DNA from: Pachypanchax playfairii | Lineage: Eukaryota > Chordata > Actinopteri > Cyprinodontiformes > Aplocheilidae | Direction of reading: 5' to 3' | DNA: 64,000 nt | Assembly (NCBI GenBank): GCA_006937955.1 | Contig: SSNP01000095.1 | Location: forward strand, 663,502-727,501 | Translations under genes and position numbers: made by a program | The notes under the pieces: model-generated | Seen by the model: only the letters and a program-made list of their open reading frames with translations | The model's database searches: none | Told to the model about the DNA's origin: nothing | Shown: positions 22,546-35,352 of the stretch, in pieces | Numbering within the stretch: the stretch's first letter is position 1 | How the letters are laid out: each line of letters starts with the position of its first letter

Positions 22546-25500
22546 ACTATCCTGACCCATTCCATAGCAGATTAATACAACTCAAACATTAAAAAATCTA
22601 ATTAAAATGCAAAAAACCAAAATGATTTTGATTTAGAATTTTGACTTAACGTGTTCTGGTTACGCGTGTCAGACTTAACACCCATAAGGTCTTATATAGA
22701 TAATACTCTGAAATTAAAGTAGAATTGGTCACGCTGACAGCAGCCATTTGTTTTCCAGGAAAAACTTCTCCTTGATTCTCCAAATTGACTGACTTCAAGT
22801 ACCTACCGGCTGCCTGGCAACAACTCCACAGAAAAAAATCTGACTAATTTCCTTAAAACAGACAGTTTGGAAACATTTGAAAAGGTGAAATCAGATCTCA
22901 ATTTGTTGAAAGGAAGCAGAAGAGCACCGAGGCTGTAGGACGGATGAAAGAACAGAGGAGCTGATGAGGAAAATGAAGACCTGTTGCAGTCTAGAACCAT
23001 CTCAATGAGCGGAAGCTATCTGACGTCAGTTCAACTCCCATGACAGCATTCGAAAACAAACTGCAATGTCAAATACAGCAAAACATGTCAATGCAGCTAT
23101 TTGATGCAGAACGACAATAAAATCTGCTCCCAGGCCTTAAACTTCCTCTTTTGTTTTAAGTTAAGGCTGTTTCTTGTTTTCCTTGAATTTCTTAGCAACA
23201 GTTAATGAGCAGTTGCAGGAACTTCCTGAAGGAAAAACAACTGTGTGATATCAGACTTTCAGGTGAAAACATCATCAACAATAACGAGAAGCTGAACCAT
23301 CTTCAAAATGTGTGAACCAGACGAGTTTTTCTTCTCACATAATCTAATTTTATGATTGCAACAGAAATAAATACATGTGCACTTTCTTTTTTGGGGACAT
23401 TCAGAACATTTACATCCTGTCAAACAGTTATTGCACATGTCAGTAAATGTGCTGGAAGCTGACAGAAGCATATCCGAGCTTATCACCAGTCAGGAATGTG
23501 AGGAATTTCAAACTTGTTGGAATTCAGAGGAAACATTCCTCACCCATAAAAATACTTTCCATGTTAAAGATTAAATATGTAAATACACCTGTTCTGTATT
23601 GATACAGGAATAACTGGAGTTTATATTAAACCTGAAAGAGATTCTGGTTAACTGACTTGGGACATTCTTAAGATTTTATGAGCCATATTTCGGTTCCTCT
23701 GGTTTTACATGAAGGTCATCGATAGTTTCCTGTCCTGACTGCAGTTTGGGTAAATTTGAGGTTACCATCTGTAGATCATCTGAGTATTATCCATCAGGGA
23801 CGTCTGCTCTGTGTGACGCAGAGGAAACTCAAACAGGAAGAGCAGTGAAGTGAGATACTCGACAGTTTCTTATCCTGCAGAAATTATAAAACAAAAAGAT
23901 TTCATTATTTCCTGCCTGCAACAAAATGTAGATCCAGAAGATAAAAAACTTTTAGGTGTGACAAAACAAATGACTGAAGGAGGCAAATTTCAGGCTGAAT
24001 TCAATGTTTCTGTTTGATCACTTCATTATGTCTAATCACGCACTAATTGGGCCTATCAGATTACTATAACCTCATCAGACCGGTCCTGTTCATCAGCTTC
24101 TCACCACGGCTGTCTCACAGGTCTTCATCAGCACGTCAATTACTTCAGATAAGATCGAGTTAAGTGATGTATGTGGACCACAGCAGAAGGATCTTCCATA
24201 CTTTACTTAAAGATTTTTTCACAAAACCAGCATGTGACTAGAAGTTTAATCCTATTTTTAGATTTTTAGATGTTCACATTGAACATCTGAGATAAACAGG
24301 ATTAATTTATAACACTGGTGTTGTAGCCAGTTTAAGATAATGTCACATTAATAAAGAAAGCATGTGTGTTGTAAATTTAAAGGTTGGTTTAGTTTCATTT
24401 AACACCTTTATGTAGAATTTCTTCTGAAAAAAAGAAGTAAGTTTCACTTCAATTTAATCTTAATGGAAGCAGGTTTTCACAGGATTTTAATTCCCTATCT
24501 AAGATTTTGCATACAGTCTCACTGTTTTGCTCGTGGGACACAAATTTCTTTAGGGGGTAGTTTTTGTTATCAGCTAACAAGTAGCGGGTCATCAAGCGAA
24601 GCTGCATGTGTTACAAACAATCTACTTCTGCATATCATTCTTTGTTTAACATGCAGCTTCTTTTTATCATCTCCATCAAATCCTTACAAGTCAATACATT
24701 TGAAACTGATAAATAATAGACTTTATTGGAGAATTAGGTCTGGAGAAATACATTTAAAAATCACCAGTAGATATAGGATGTGTAAAAATGCAGCATCATG
24801 TTTTATAACTGTTGGAGTTTTACGTCTTCTCTATTTTTTTACTTAAAAAAACTGTTTAGTGTTTGTTGTCTTGGATCTTGTGGGTCATTTTCAATAGATT
24901 GATAGAAGTGAAACTCAAAAGTTTATTTTGCAGAAACAAAGTCAGAACTGAGAAGGTCTGACTCTGGTGGCGGTCACTGACCGAAAACGTGCGTTAAGAT
25001 CAGGTTACAGTGAAAGTTTAGTTTCTAGAGGATCATTTTTTGTCTTTATTTACTTCCTTATCACACCACCCTGCATTAAAAAAAAAGGTTTTAGCTGTTT
25101 TTCTTAAAAGCGCTGATGTCACCTGATTGGATAATGCTGAGTTCAAAAATACCAGTAAAAACTTTCCATCAGAATTTTCTTCTTCTTGGATTTACATGAA
25201 TGTGGTTGAAAAGCAAAACCTGGTTCTTCCTCTGTTCCTCAGTCCAGAGTTGGAGGTTTTCAACACCGGACCAGCAAACTGAACGAGGGGCCCAGGACTC
25301 GTATTGGTCCCCAATTTCACACCAAAATAAACAAAGTTGGACTTTTGACAGAATCTGTTGTTTTGCTTCTGTTTGAATGCAGTGAAACATCTGCACATGT
25401 AGCTACAACATCTGGATCATGTTCACAGTTTCTCCTGTTGTCTGATCTGATAAATGTCTCACAGTCAGAGACATAAGAGAAACTGACAAAGACCTGATCC

Positions 25501-27280
25501 AGGTGGGTCAACCTGAACCAGAACCTGAGATGTTACAGACTTCAACATCAGACCAGGACTAAAAATATGGAACAAAATGGAGATTATTTTTAAAATCAGC
25601 TCCCAAAATTAGTAAAAAGCAGATGTTTCACGAGCAGATATTGTGATGTGGAGCTTGTATTTCTGTACAAAAAATAAAAAATAATGATTTTGCTTATGCA
25701 CATTAACTTTGACATTTAATTTACTTTTACAGTTTACTGATTACCAAAGTGAATATAATAACAACAAACTTTTTTAAGCCGATAAAATAATTATTTTTTA
25801 ATTCTGAATTATATTTTAGACATAATAAAATCCTTTCAGCAAAAACAGTTTTTTAAAAAAATACTGTGAAATGATCAGAATTCCTGTGTTGTGTGATGCA
25901 GGATTGTTGTGACATTATGACATCACCATATGCCAATTAGATTAAGAATATTTTTATTTTCAGTAATTTAATAAAACTCGTAATTTTTCTCATTTACATC
26001 TCACCATTTTTAAGTTACAGTCTTATGAAAATATGTTTCCCAAAAATATGAATTTTATATGGACACTCTGGCGCCTGAAGGGTTAAAGGGGCCCCAGGGT
26101 ATTTTTGAAGAATCACCTCTGTGTATATCCATGTTGAGTGTTTGTTTGTGTGCTTTAGTTTTTCAGTTAGCACAACGCTGAGACCCCTTGGGGTAATTTG
26201 AGAACATGATTTTACTAAATGTCATTCAAATATAATAATTCCTTTCATGTGTTCGAAAATAACACTTGTCTGTGGAATCAGACAAAAGAGCCATGATGAA
26301 TTTGTAATTATTTCCTTCTTCTCTTATTTACATGTTGGTACATCAGGTTGTTCACCAGAAACACTTTACATACAGACAGCTCATGTGAAAACAATAATTC
26401 ATTTCTTTTATAAAGTGATTTAATTAAAGATAATGGTCCAAAGGTTACCTGCACATTTTTAGTTTGTGATGGTGTAAATGAATGACTTACAATTTTTCCC
26501 CATCTTATTCATGCTTAAAATTTTCAGTTCAAAATGAATATCTGACACAGATAATCAGAGTAAATGCAAAAATTCAGTTTTATAAATGACAATTGTTTTT
26601 ATTAAAGGTACAGTATGTAAGAATTTTCCAGTGAAATACTCACATAAACAGTCTAATGTTCCACTGGTGTTGAAAATAAAGTTACATTGTAACAGATATG
26701 GATCTCAGTCAGCTGGGTGGTCGCTAGTTTCGGTCATTTTAAAACGCTAGCCCAGACCAGAATCATTATTTACACGTCCAGACTTCCTGGTTCCATAATG
26801 AATCACATGTGAGTCTGCAAGGCTGCCAAGTCTTCAACACAAGCAGCTGTAATTCCACAACGACAAGCAGCTAAAAGTAAGAAACCACCACATCCTTCCA
26901 ACTGAGCAGCCGAGCTGCACGTAATGGGGCGTTCAAACACACTTAGGAAAACTCAAAGCTGAACAAATAGGGCCTTCAGACGTTCCCAAAAATTTAACAA
27001 ATACAAGAGAAACTAAATGAGGATCAACATCAGAACTGGCAACCCAACAGAAAAATCAGGGAGGGGAGGGGGTGAGTGGCTGACATGGGATTTGATGATA
27101 AGATCTAATTCTGTACATTAAATGAAAAAAGCTACTCAAACCATCCATCCAATTTCTAAATCTGCTTCTTCAGGGTAGCAGAGGGATGGCGCCTATAACA
27201 CAAACACCCGTCCAAAAAAACATCTTAATTATCCCCATAACCTTCAGGAAGGTGTGACTGTGTTTAAACAAGATTATACT
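22546..27280. other. Intergenic, no gene recognised
   Basis: AT-rich non-coding DNA. The 127-codon frame at 24463-24846 and other ORFs here look random, without family motifs. About 26600-26720 begins with AAAGGTACAGTATGTAAGAA, similar to a short dispersed fish repeat, with no second terminus identified. About 27130-27200 resembles a simple LINE-tail-like segment. Otherwise nothing seen. Confidence 0.45.
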
Positions 27281-27281
27281 C

Positions 27282-27420
27282 ACAGTTAAACATGGCGGTG
27301 GGAGTGTGGTAGTCTGGGGCTGCTCTGCTTCTTCAGGTCTTGGACGATATGTTGAAACTGATGGAACAATGAATTCAGTTCACAATCCTGAAGGAAAACA
27401 TCCAGCCATCAGTTTGGGGT
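27282..27420 (+). pseudogene. Tc1/mariner transposase fragment
   Basis: Translation of 27282-27383 gives TVKHGGGSVVVWGC, then a stretch ending DGTMNSVH. This corresponds to the catalytic-core GGGSVMVWGC region of Tc1-like transposases. Nothing upstream or downstream continues the domain, and no terminal repeats were found, so it is an isolated relic. Confidence 0.75.
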
Positions 27421-30127
27421 CTTATCAGGTCCAAAAATATCATATACAGAAATAGTATGAACAGGTTTGTTGGTGCATCTAAATAAATTCTGTTAATCCT
27501 GAATTACAGTCAAACTAAGTGTTTAATCATATCAAATGTGCCTTCGAGCTTTTAATTCATTCATTCAGTCTGTTTAAAGGGAACAAACAGGTTGTTGGGT
27601 AGTTTTTATTATTGTGTGCACCACACTGAACATGGACCACAGAAAGCAAAGACCAGAGCTGTCTGAGAAGTTCAGAGGGAAGATTTTACATATACATATT
27701 AAAGACTATTAAACAATGTCCAAGCAGCTTCGTGTTACTCTGACCTCAGTTTCCAGTGTAATTAAAATTTTGAGACTATCAATTAACAAAACGCATGATG
27801 ACGAGTCTTGTCTTTGGTAAATGGGACAAAACTGGAACCTTTTGGCCACTAATAGAATTGTATTTTGTTTCTGAGAGTATAACACATTAGTTATAAATCA
27901 GTGATGAACATAAATCAATTCATATCCTTGTATCTGCTGATTGGCATGCTACTGCAAACATTTGTTTAAATATCTCTTTAAAATGTCATCAGAATGAAAT
28001 CACTGGATGTTAGATGGATCATTGATTATTTTGCTCTGAATCCAAACGGCAGGACGAGATATTTGCAGGAACCAATGTGACTTCTGTTATGGATTATGTT
28101 CTTTGATGATTTGCTTCGAGACACCTGGCAGGGAACTGTGCTGCAGATGAGTCAATTTAAAATCTCCACCGCTGTAAATGCTTTCATTGGATAAAATTAA
28201 AGGTTGCACACTCGTGAAAAAAATGGCTATAGTGTAGAAGAACAGATGAAAGTACAACTGGAGGGTTTGTGGTTTAATCCCAGCTTTCCTCACCTCACTT
28301 TCCTTAAAAAGGAAGAGCTTTCTGTTTAAACAATGGAGAAAAAAAGTGTCAAACCTCACCAGAAAAACAACGTCCAAACTGCAGCTTTTGTTGGCTTAAA
28401 TACTACAACTCTGGACCGTAAAGCTATTGGATGAACAAAAAGACAGGAACAAAACAAGAAGCCAACGGTTTTCTTTACAGTAAATGATAACATTCTGATT
28501 TTGCAAGTTTCTGTTTGTTGTTTTTGTTCTTGCATGCAAAAAGTCGGTATGCTGTTTGTTGCTGTTCATGCAAAACATAAGCCTTTGGACGAGTTTTTCA
28601 AACATGCAAGTAACTATAACATTTGCATTTATTAACATCCCTCATTCTTCACCCCCTCAATCTTTTTTCACCTTGCCTGAGGACAATCGTATGTTTGGTT
28701 TTGATTAGGCATCTTTAACACCTCAACTGACTGACTTCACAGTTGAAGCCCTGGCAGATCTCCATGCAGGTCACTCAGCAGGTGGAGGATTGTGTGCGTG
28801 AGGCTTGTTAGCGGTACCTGACAGCGACGCATTGTGTGCTAAGCTGCTGCTGTAAAAACCACTTTGGTTATAATGGGGTGAATTCACCATTAGGGTGGCA
28901 AAAACTTTCCAGGAAGAGTCAGAAGACCACCAGAAGAGTGGTGATGTGATAAGAGTGGAGGGAAAGGTAGAAGCATGCACAAATCCACAACGTCCCATGA
29001 TGCTTTCTAACTAGAACCATGTCCATCTTTAATGTCTCCTTAAAGCATGGTGGACTTTCCTCTGCATCTTTGGCTGTTAAAGTTTTCTCTTCAAATACTA
29101 AGATTAGGAGGAAGAGAGGGATTCAACACCCAGAAGGGGATAAAGATAAGAAAAACCAGAATCTTGATGTGGCAGATAAACAGCATTTAGTTTGACTGGC
29201 AGGTTGTTGTTGAAGCCGAGGAAGGTTCGACCTTCTATCAGGACGTTGCCTCACTTCCTCCTGAAGGACAACAGCGTGCGTTTTAACTTTTGTTAATACT
29301 CGTGGCGTGTTTGTAAAGGGCAAATTCCCTGAGCCGAGCAGTGACTAGTGTTATTCTTCCTGTGCTGTTTGCCCCACTCTCAGCTGGAGGGCCAGGAAAA
29401 CTGATCTGGAAAACTACTTCATGTATGTCATCGGTGATTACCGGCCGGCAGCGTCCGCCTGTGCCTTGTCCTGGCAGCGTCACGCCTGGCCTCATGGGAC
29501 TGAGGTAGGCCTGAATAATACCGTCCTGTGGGGGCAATGCAGCATTACTCAAGACCCTCGCTCCTACTTTCATGGAAGGAACAGTTAATGTGTCGCTGCA
29601 GCTCGTTCTGTTCACTTCCTGTGGAGAAACTGCAGAGGAAGCTCAACCAGGCAACATGAAGTGGCCAGAAAACTTCGCCGCTGGTTGTTGTTTTTCATTT
29701 GCAGCAAACGTGCCAACAAATGACAATCAGGATCACAAAATATAAACTACAGTCACAATAAAAGTTTTATTACTGAAGAAAATGGAACCACATATTTTTT
29801 TTGGGTGAAATAAAAAAAACTAAATCAGCCAGACGAGAAAATTCTTTAAGAAAAAGTTCACAAAATAAAATAAAAGGTCTATAAAAGCGAAGTGCAAATA
29901 AACATCAGTGATAAAAAATAGGACCCAAAAAAATGTGAGAAAAAACACGTTTGTTTTTTCTTTTACAAAAGGTTTTTCTCAGTCTTCTGTTTTCTGTTTA
30001 TGTTGTTGTTTTGTGGTTCCATGTGTTTTTTTTGTGAAATATTATTCAACACAACATTTTTACTAGTTTAATCCTTTGTTTTTGTTTTCTCATGTGAAGA
30101 TGATATTGATTTTTAAACTGTTTTAAA
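27421..30127. other. Intergenic with a GC-richer block, no gene recognised
   Basis: 27421-28680 and 29650-30127 are AT-rich with nothing recognised. 28690-29640 is distinctly more GC-balanced and non-repetitive. It contains two short minus-strand frames (28771-28998 and 29283-29615) with no family resemblance and no convincing splice structure. Between two endoderm-regulator genes this block is a candidate conserved regulatory element. Confidence 0.4.
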
Positions 30128-30441
30128 TAGGGATGCACCGATAACGATTCTAATGTACTCGTATTGGTTAGTTAATCGATACTTAAAATGTGGAAACACT
30201 GCAATTATTTCACAGAAATGTTTATTTTTCACTTGAATTTTAGTTTTGTGGTCATTTTTAATAATAATTTATTTTTTTATCGAGTTCACCATCATTTGTT
30301 GTAACAAGCAGAGAAGAAAATAAAACCTGTCTGCCAATTCATTGCATTTCTTTGAATGGTAGAAGTTGGTACATTGGTACCCTGTATCAACAAGTACTCA
30401 GATCCAAGTAACGGTATCGTATCAGTATCGTTGCATCCCTA
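30128..30441. mobile_element. hAT-like non-autonomous element (MITE)
   Basis: About 314 bp with inverted ends: TAGGGATGCACCGAT on the left, and on the right the inverse of TAGGGATGCAACGAT. The interior is AT-rich with no coding capacity. The GGGATGCA-type termini are characteristic of a widespread fish hAT-related MITE group. An 8-bp target duplication could not be confirmed. Confidence 0.7.
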
Positions 30442-30505
30442 GAGTGAAATTATAAAGTGGAGTTCTTAAATTTTGTTTCTTTGGCTTTGCAACATGTTTT
30501 CAAAC

Positions 30506-31310
<805 letters not shown>

Positions 31311-31313
<3 letters not shown>

Positions 31314-33437
31314 TTCCTCCCCCTCTGCTGCTGCTTTCCCAGGCAGAGGAGCTGCAGGAGCGAGGCCTTAAGTTTGGAAATGACACGGCAGTCCGGCCTC
31401 CCATTGTACCGGAGCGTTTACTCAGCATGGGAGAGCAAGGACAGTGAGGCTACAGGAATACAATAGGCTCATATTTATTTACTGCTTAGTGGCAGCCAGG
31501 GAGACCCTCCCAACACCCCCCACACCACCACCAGCTGCTGATAGCAGCCCTACAGTAACAGTCCACTAATAAAGATCTCAGAGGGCATCAAGAGGCTAGA
31601 CTCTGAGTCTGTGCTCAGAACATTTACACAGTTATAAAATAAAGATGATCTGACTCAGTTATAAGAAACAAAACTGACTCAGATTTGTTTTCCCATCAAT
31701 AAAAATGAAGAATCTAAAATGATAAAGTTATTTTCTTGTTACTTAACAGATTTAACAGTTTTTAAGGGTGTTCATTACAACAACCATTTCAAGTTGAAGT
31801 TTTATTTGGGAGGAAATGTAGAAGAATCTTATCTCTGTCTTTGTTTGACGCTTTCGATAACGTCTCATATTTCAGTGAGTGTAATTTACTCAAGTATGTA
31901 TTAAACCTCGTGAGGAAAAAAAAGGCTAAAACTGACAGCAAAATATAAAAAAACATGGTGATGTTAAAAATGATTGTTATTATTGCTCCAATGTAAAAAA
32001 AAAATAAAAAGAGACATTTTATCGCTTTTATTTTGGTCTTAAAAGATTAAAATTCATCCACATCTTATTGAGTCTAGAGACCCGATGCTTTTAGAGCTTT
32101 TCTTACCAAAAAGACAGAATTATTAAAGTTTAAATAAACTAAGTCTGACATTTGTTCAGATTTCAAACTCCTCTGTCCTTGTGAATTTTGCATAATAATC
32201 TTAAGGATAAAAAAATGTAGCATTTGGTTGAATTTGTGACAAAAACAGCTTCAAACTGCAGATGTTATGACGAAGACCTTCATGGTGCTGCAGCAGGGTT
32301 CTTGTATGGGAGTGTAATACCTGCATCTTCCAGCAGAAAGCAGCATAACTGATTCCCTCAGACAATAAATCATGAGTAGAAACAATGCTGACCAGATAAA
32401 CTCAGAATTCTGTATTTCCTTTCTTTTGAAAAATGCAAAGTTGTTTTTTTTTTACCTGAATTTAATAAAAAAATAAAAATTCAACTGATCTCTTGTCTCA
32501 CTGAACTCTGACAGACACTTGACCATCACTTTACCTTTAGTTTCTTCCATGTTTTAATCCAACAGGAAAAAAAAAACCTTAAAATCAACTAAACCAGCAA
32601 CAACTATCTGACCTACATGACCGAGCACCAAGCCTCCAAAAAATTAATTTTCCCAGAGGCATTAGGAGTGTGTGAGTTATTGGTTGAAGCCATGTGGGTG
32701 TAATTGTGAGAGCGGGACTGACGCCGATGCCCCATTCGCTCCCTCCTCCAATCCCCTTCCGATTCAGAGATTATCTCAGACACTGGATTAAAATCTCAAA
32801 ATAGAGAAATCCTTTTAGATGAACAGGTTGATTAAAAAGGGGTAAAGATGAGTGTGTGATGGAAGCGAGCAGCTGATATTCTCACTTGGGAGTTCTCACA
32901 TTGAGCTTAGAATTTACTGATCTGGTGCTGTAACACATTCAATCTGTAGTTTTATGTGTAGGAACAAATAATGTTTTTTATTCTTTATATTCACCCTGAA
33001 AAGGACATCTAGTTTCAAGTTCAAGTTCGAGGCACTTTACAGAAAAATCAACCGATTAATAATAAAACATTTCCTATCTAAGGAACCAGCCGATTGGGTT
33101 GAATTGTTAATTCAGCGCGATCCCCCATCCTGAGCAGCACGACTGGTGACAGTGGAAAGGAACGACTCCCTTTTAACAGTTAGAAACCTCAGAACACATC
33201 CTGAAAGATCTGGGATTTAAATAAACTCTTGTTAGAAAATAATAAGACAATCAGGAGGGTTGTTGGTATTGGACAGTCCCAAAAATGCTAACAAAAACAT
33301 TTATGCATTGATATTTTGTTATATCGGCATCAAAATGAGCCCAAATATGGAATAAAGGGAGAAATAATTCTGCTCACAATGTAAAACCAATAACTATAAA
33401 ACACCAAATAAGCACAATGTGCAAACACGTTACATCC
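31311..33437. other. Intergenic, candidate non-coding elements
   Basis: 31311-31620 is GC-balanced and non-repetitive and contains a CCTTAAG-centred segment; 32640-32870 is similar (TTATCTCAGACACTGGATTAAAA near its end). Both look unlike the AT-rich background and could be conserved non-coding elements. No gene is recognised. Confidence 0.35.
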
Positions 33438-33640
33438 AGGGTGTCAAGCTCTAGTCCTCGAAGGCTGCCATCTTTCCTGTTTTTGATGTTTTTCAGCTCC
33501 AGCTCACCTGATTGAAATGATTTAATTATTTTCTTGTCATGTCAACAAGTTCTACAGAGGTCTGTTAACGACCTGCTTAATAAACCAGGTGTGTTGAAGC
33601 AGAGGGACATCTAAAACCTGCAGGACTGGAGGACTTGATA
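33438..33640. mobile_element. Short MITE-like dispersed fish repeat
   Basis: The left reads CTAGTCCTCGAAGGCTGCC and the right CTGCAGGACTGGAGGACTT. The two ends are rough inverse complements, as are inner parts such as CAGCTCACCTGATTGAAATG against AATAAACCAGGTGTGTTG. This structure recurs widely in fish genomes. No coding capacity. Confidence 0.65.
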
Positions 33641-33959
33641 AAGACCAAGACCAAAGGCGATTCATATTAATACAATAAAAAATGCTATAAAAGAAAATTT
33701 ATAGTGATCAATTCAGTCATAAATTTCAAATTAGGCAGTTTTTTTTTAACATGGATTTCAGTTATTCGTCAGCGCGAACAGCAGCAAGCTGGAGCAGCTG
33801 AACTTCCTGTGTAGCCTTAGGCACAAAAACATAAAACAAAGACATTCAAAGCCTTATAATGTCCTGATCTACCCAACTGAACTCAAAGTTCAGTTTCAAA
33901 GGTGCTGATAGGCAATTTTTGTACAAAAGCTGCTGCATTTTAAAAATTATTCCATATCA

Positions 33960-35352
33960 ATGCAGTTTTTAAATGATGGCTTTTATTATTTAGGGAGAAA
34001 AAAAATCCAACCCTACATGACCCTGTGTGAAAAAGGAATAGCCCCCCTTGTTAAAAAAATAACCTAACTGTGGTGTATCACACCTGAGTTCAATTTCTGT
34101 AGCCACCCCCAGGACTGATTACTGCCACACCTGTTTCAATCAAGAAATCCCTTAAATAGGAGCTGCCTGACACAGAGAAGTAGATCAAAAGCACCTCAAA
34201 AGCTAGACGTCATGCCAAGATCCAAAGAAATTCAGGAACAAATAAGAACAAAAATAATTGAGATCTATCGATCTGGTAAAGGTTATACAGCCACAGTGAG
34301 AGCCATTATTCACAAATGGCAAAAACATGGAACAGTGGTGAACCTTCCCAGGAGTGGCCGGCCGACCAAAATTACCCCTAGAGCGCAGAGACAACTCATC
34401 CGAGAGGTTACAAAAGACCCCAGGACAACATCTAAAGAACTGCAGGCCTCACTTGCCTCAATTAAGTGTTCACGATTCCACCATAAGAAAGAGGCGGGGC
34501 AATAAGGGCCTGCATGGCAGATCTCCAAGATGCAAACCACTGTTAAGCAAAGAGAGCATTAGGGCTCGTCTCAATTTTGCTAAGAAACATCTCAATGATT
34601 GCCAAGACTTTTGGGAAAATACCTTGTGGACTGATGAGACAAAAGTTGAACTTTTTGGAAGGTAAATGTCCAATTACATCTGGTGTAAAAGTAACAGCAT
34701 TTCAGAATAAGAACTTCATACCAACAGTAAAATATGGTGGCGGTAGTGTGATGGTTTGGGGTTGTATTTCTGCTTCAGGACCTGGAAGGCTTGCTGTGAT
34801 AGATGGAACCATGAATTCTACTGACTACCAAAAAATCCGTCAATCGTCAACTCAAGCTGAAGCGATCTTGGGTGCAGCAATGGACCACCTCTGAATGGCT
34901 GAAGAAAAACAAAATGAAGACTTTGGAGTGGCCTAGTCAAAGTCCTGACCTGAATCCTATTGAGATGCTGTGGCATGACCTTAAAAGGCAGTTCATGCTA
35001 GAAAACCCTCAAATAAAGCTGAATTACAACAATTCTGTAAAGATGAGTGAGCCACAATTCCTCCAGAGCTGTAAAAGACTCGTTGCAAGTTATCGCAAAC
35101 ACTTAATTGCAGTTATTGTTGCTAAGGGTGGCCCAACCAGTTATTAGGCTCAGGGGGCAATTCCTTTTTCACACAGGGCCATGTAGAGTTGGATTTAGTT
35201 TGTCCCTATATAATAAAAACTGCATTTTGTGTTTACTTGTGTTCTCTGTGACTAATGGTTAAATGTGTTTCATGATCAGAAACATTTTGTGTGACAAACA
35301 TGCAAAAGAATAAGAAATCAGGAAGGGGCAAATAGTTTTTCACACCACTGTA
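33960..35352 (+). mobile_element. Tc1/mariner element, left end truncated
   Basis: The left arm begins at about TGCAGTTTTTAAATGATGG. The right arm ends CAAATAGTTTTTCACACCACTGTA (35330-35353). Inverted arms match over long stretches: the left CTACATGACCCTGTGTG (34013-34029) pairs with the right CACACAGGGCCATGTAG (35171-35187). The outermost part of the right arm (about 35240-35352) has no left counterpart, so the left terminus is missing. The enclosed transposase is broken. The insertion lies in the sox32-sox17 desert. Confidence 0.9.
34212..35147 (+). pseudogene. Tc1-like transposase, inactivated
   Basis: Begins MPRSKEIQEQIRTKIIEIY with the N-terminal helix-turn-helix, then has a short internal deletion just before TVRAIIHKWQKHG. 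The reading frame shifts several times: the first frame runs to about 34470, the second carries RARLNFAKKHLNDC and TDETKVELFG up to about 34665, the third carries KYGGGSVMVWGCISASG, and the last carries EWPSQSPDLNPIEMLWHDLK and ends GGPTSY. The DDE-domain segment between MNSTDYQK and TSEWLKKNK is shortened, and the region near the second catalytic Asp is lost. No active protein is possible. Confidence 0.9.
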
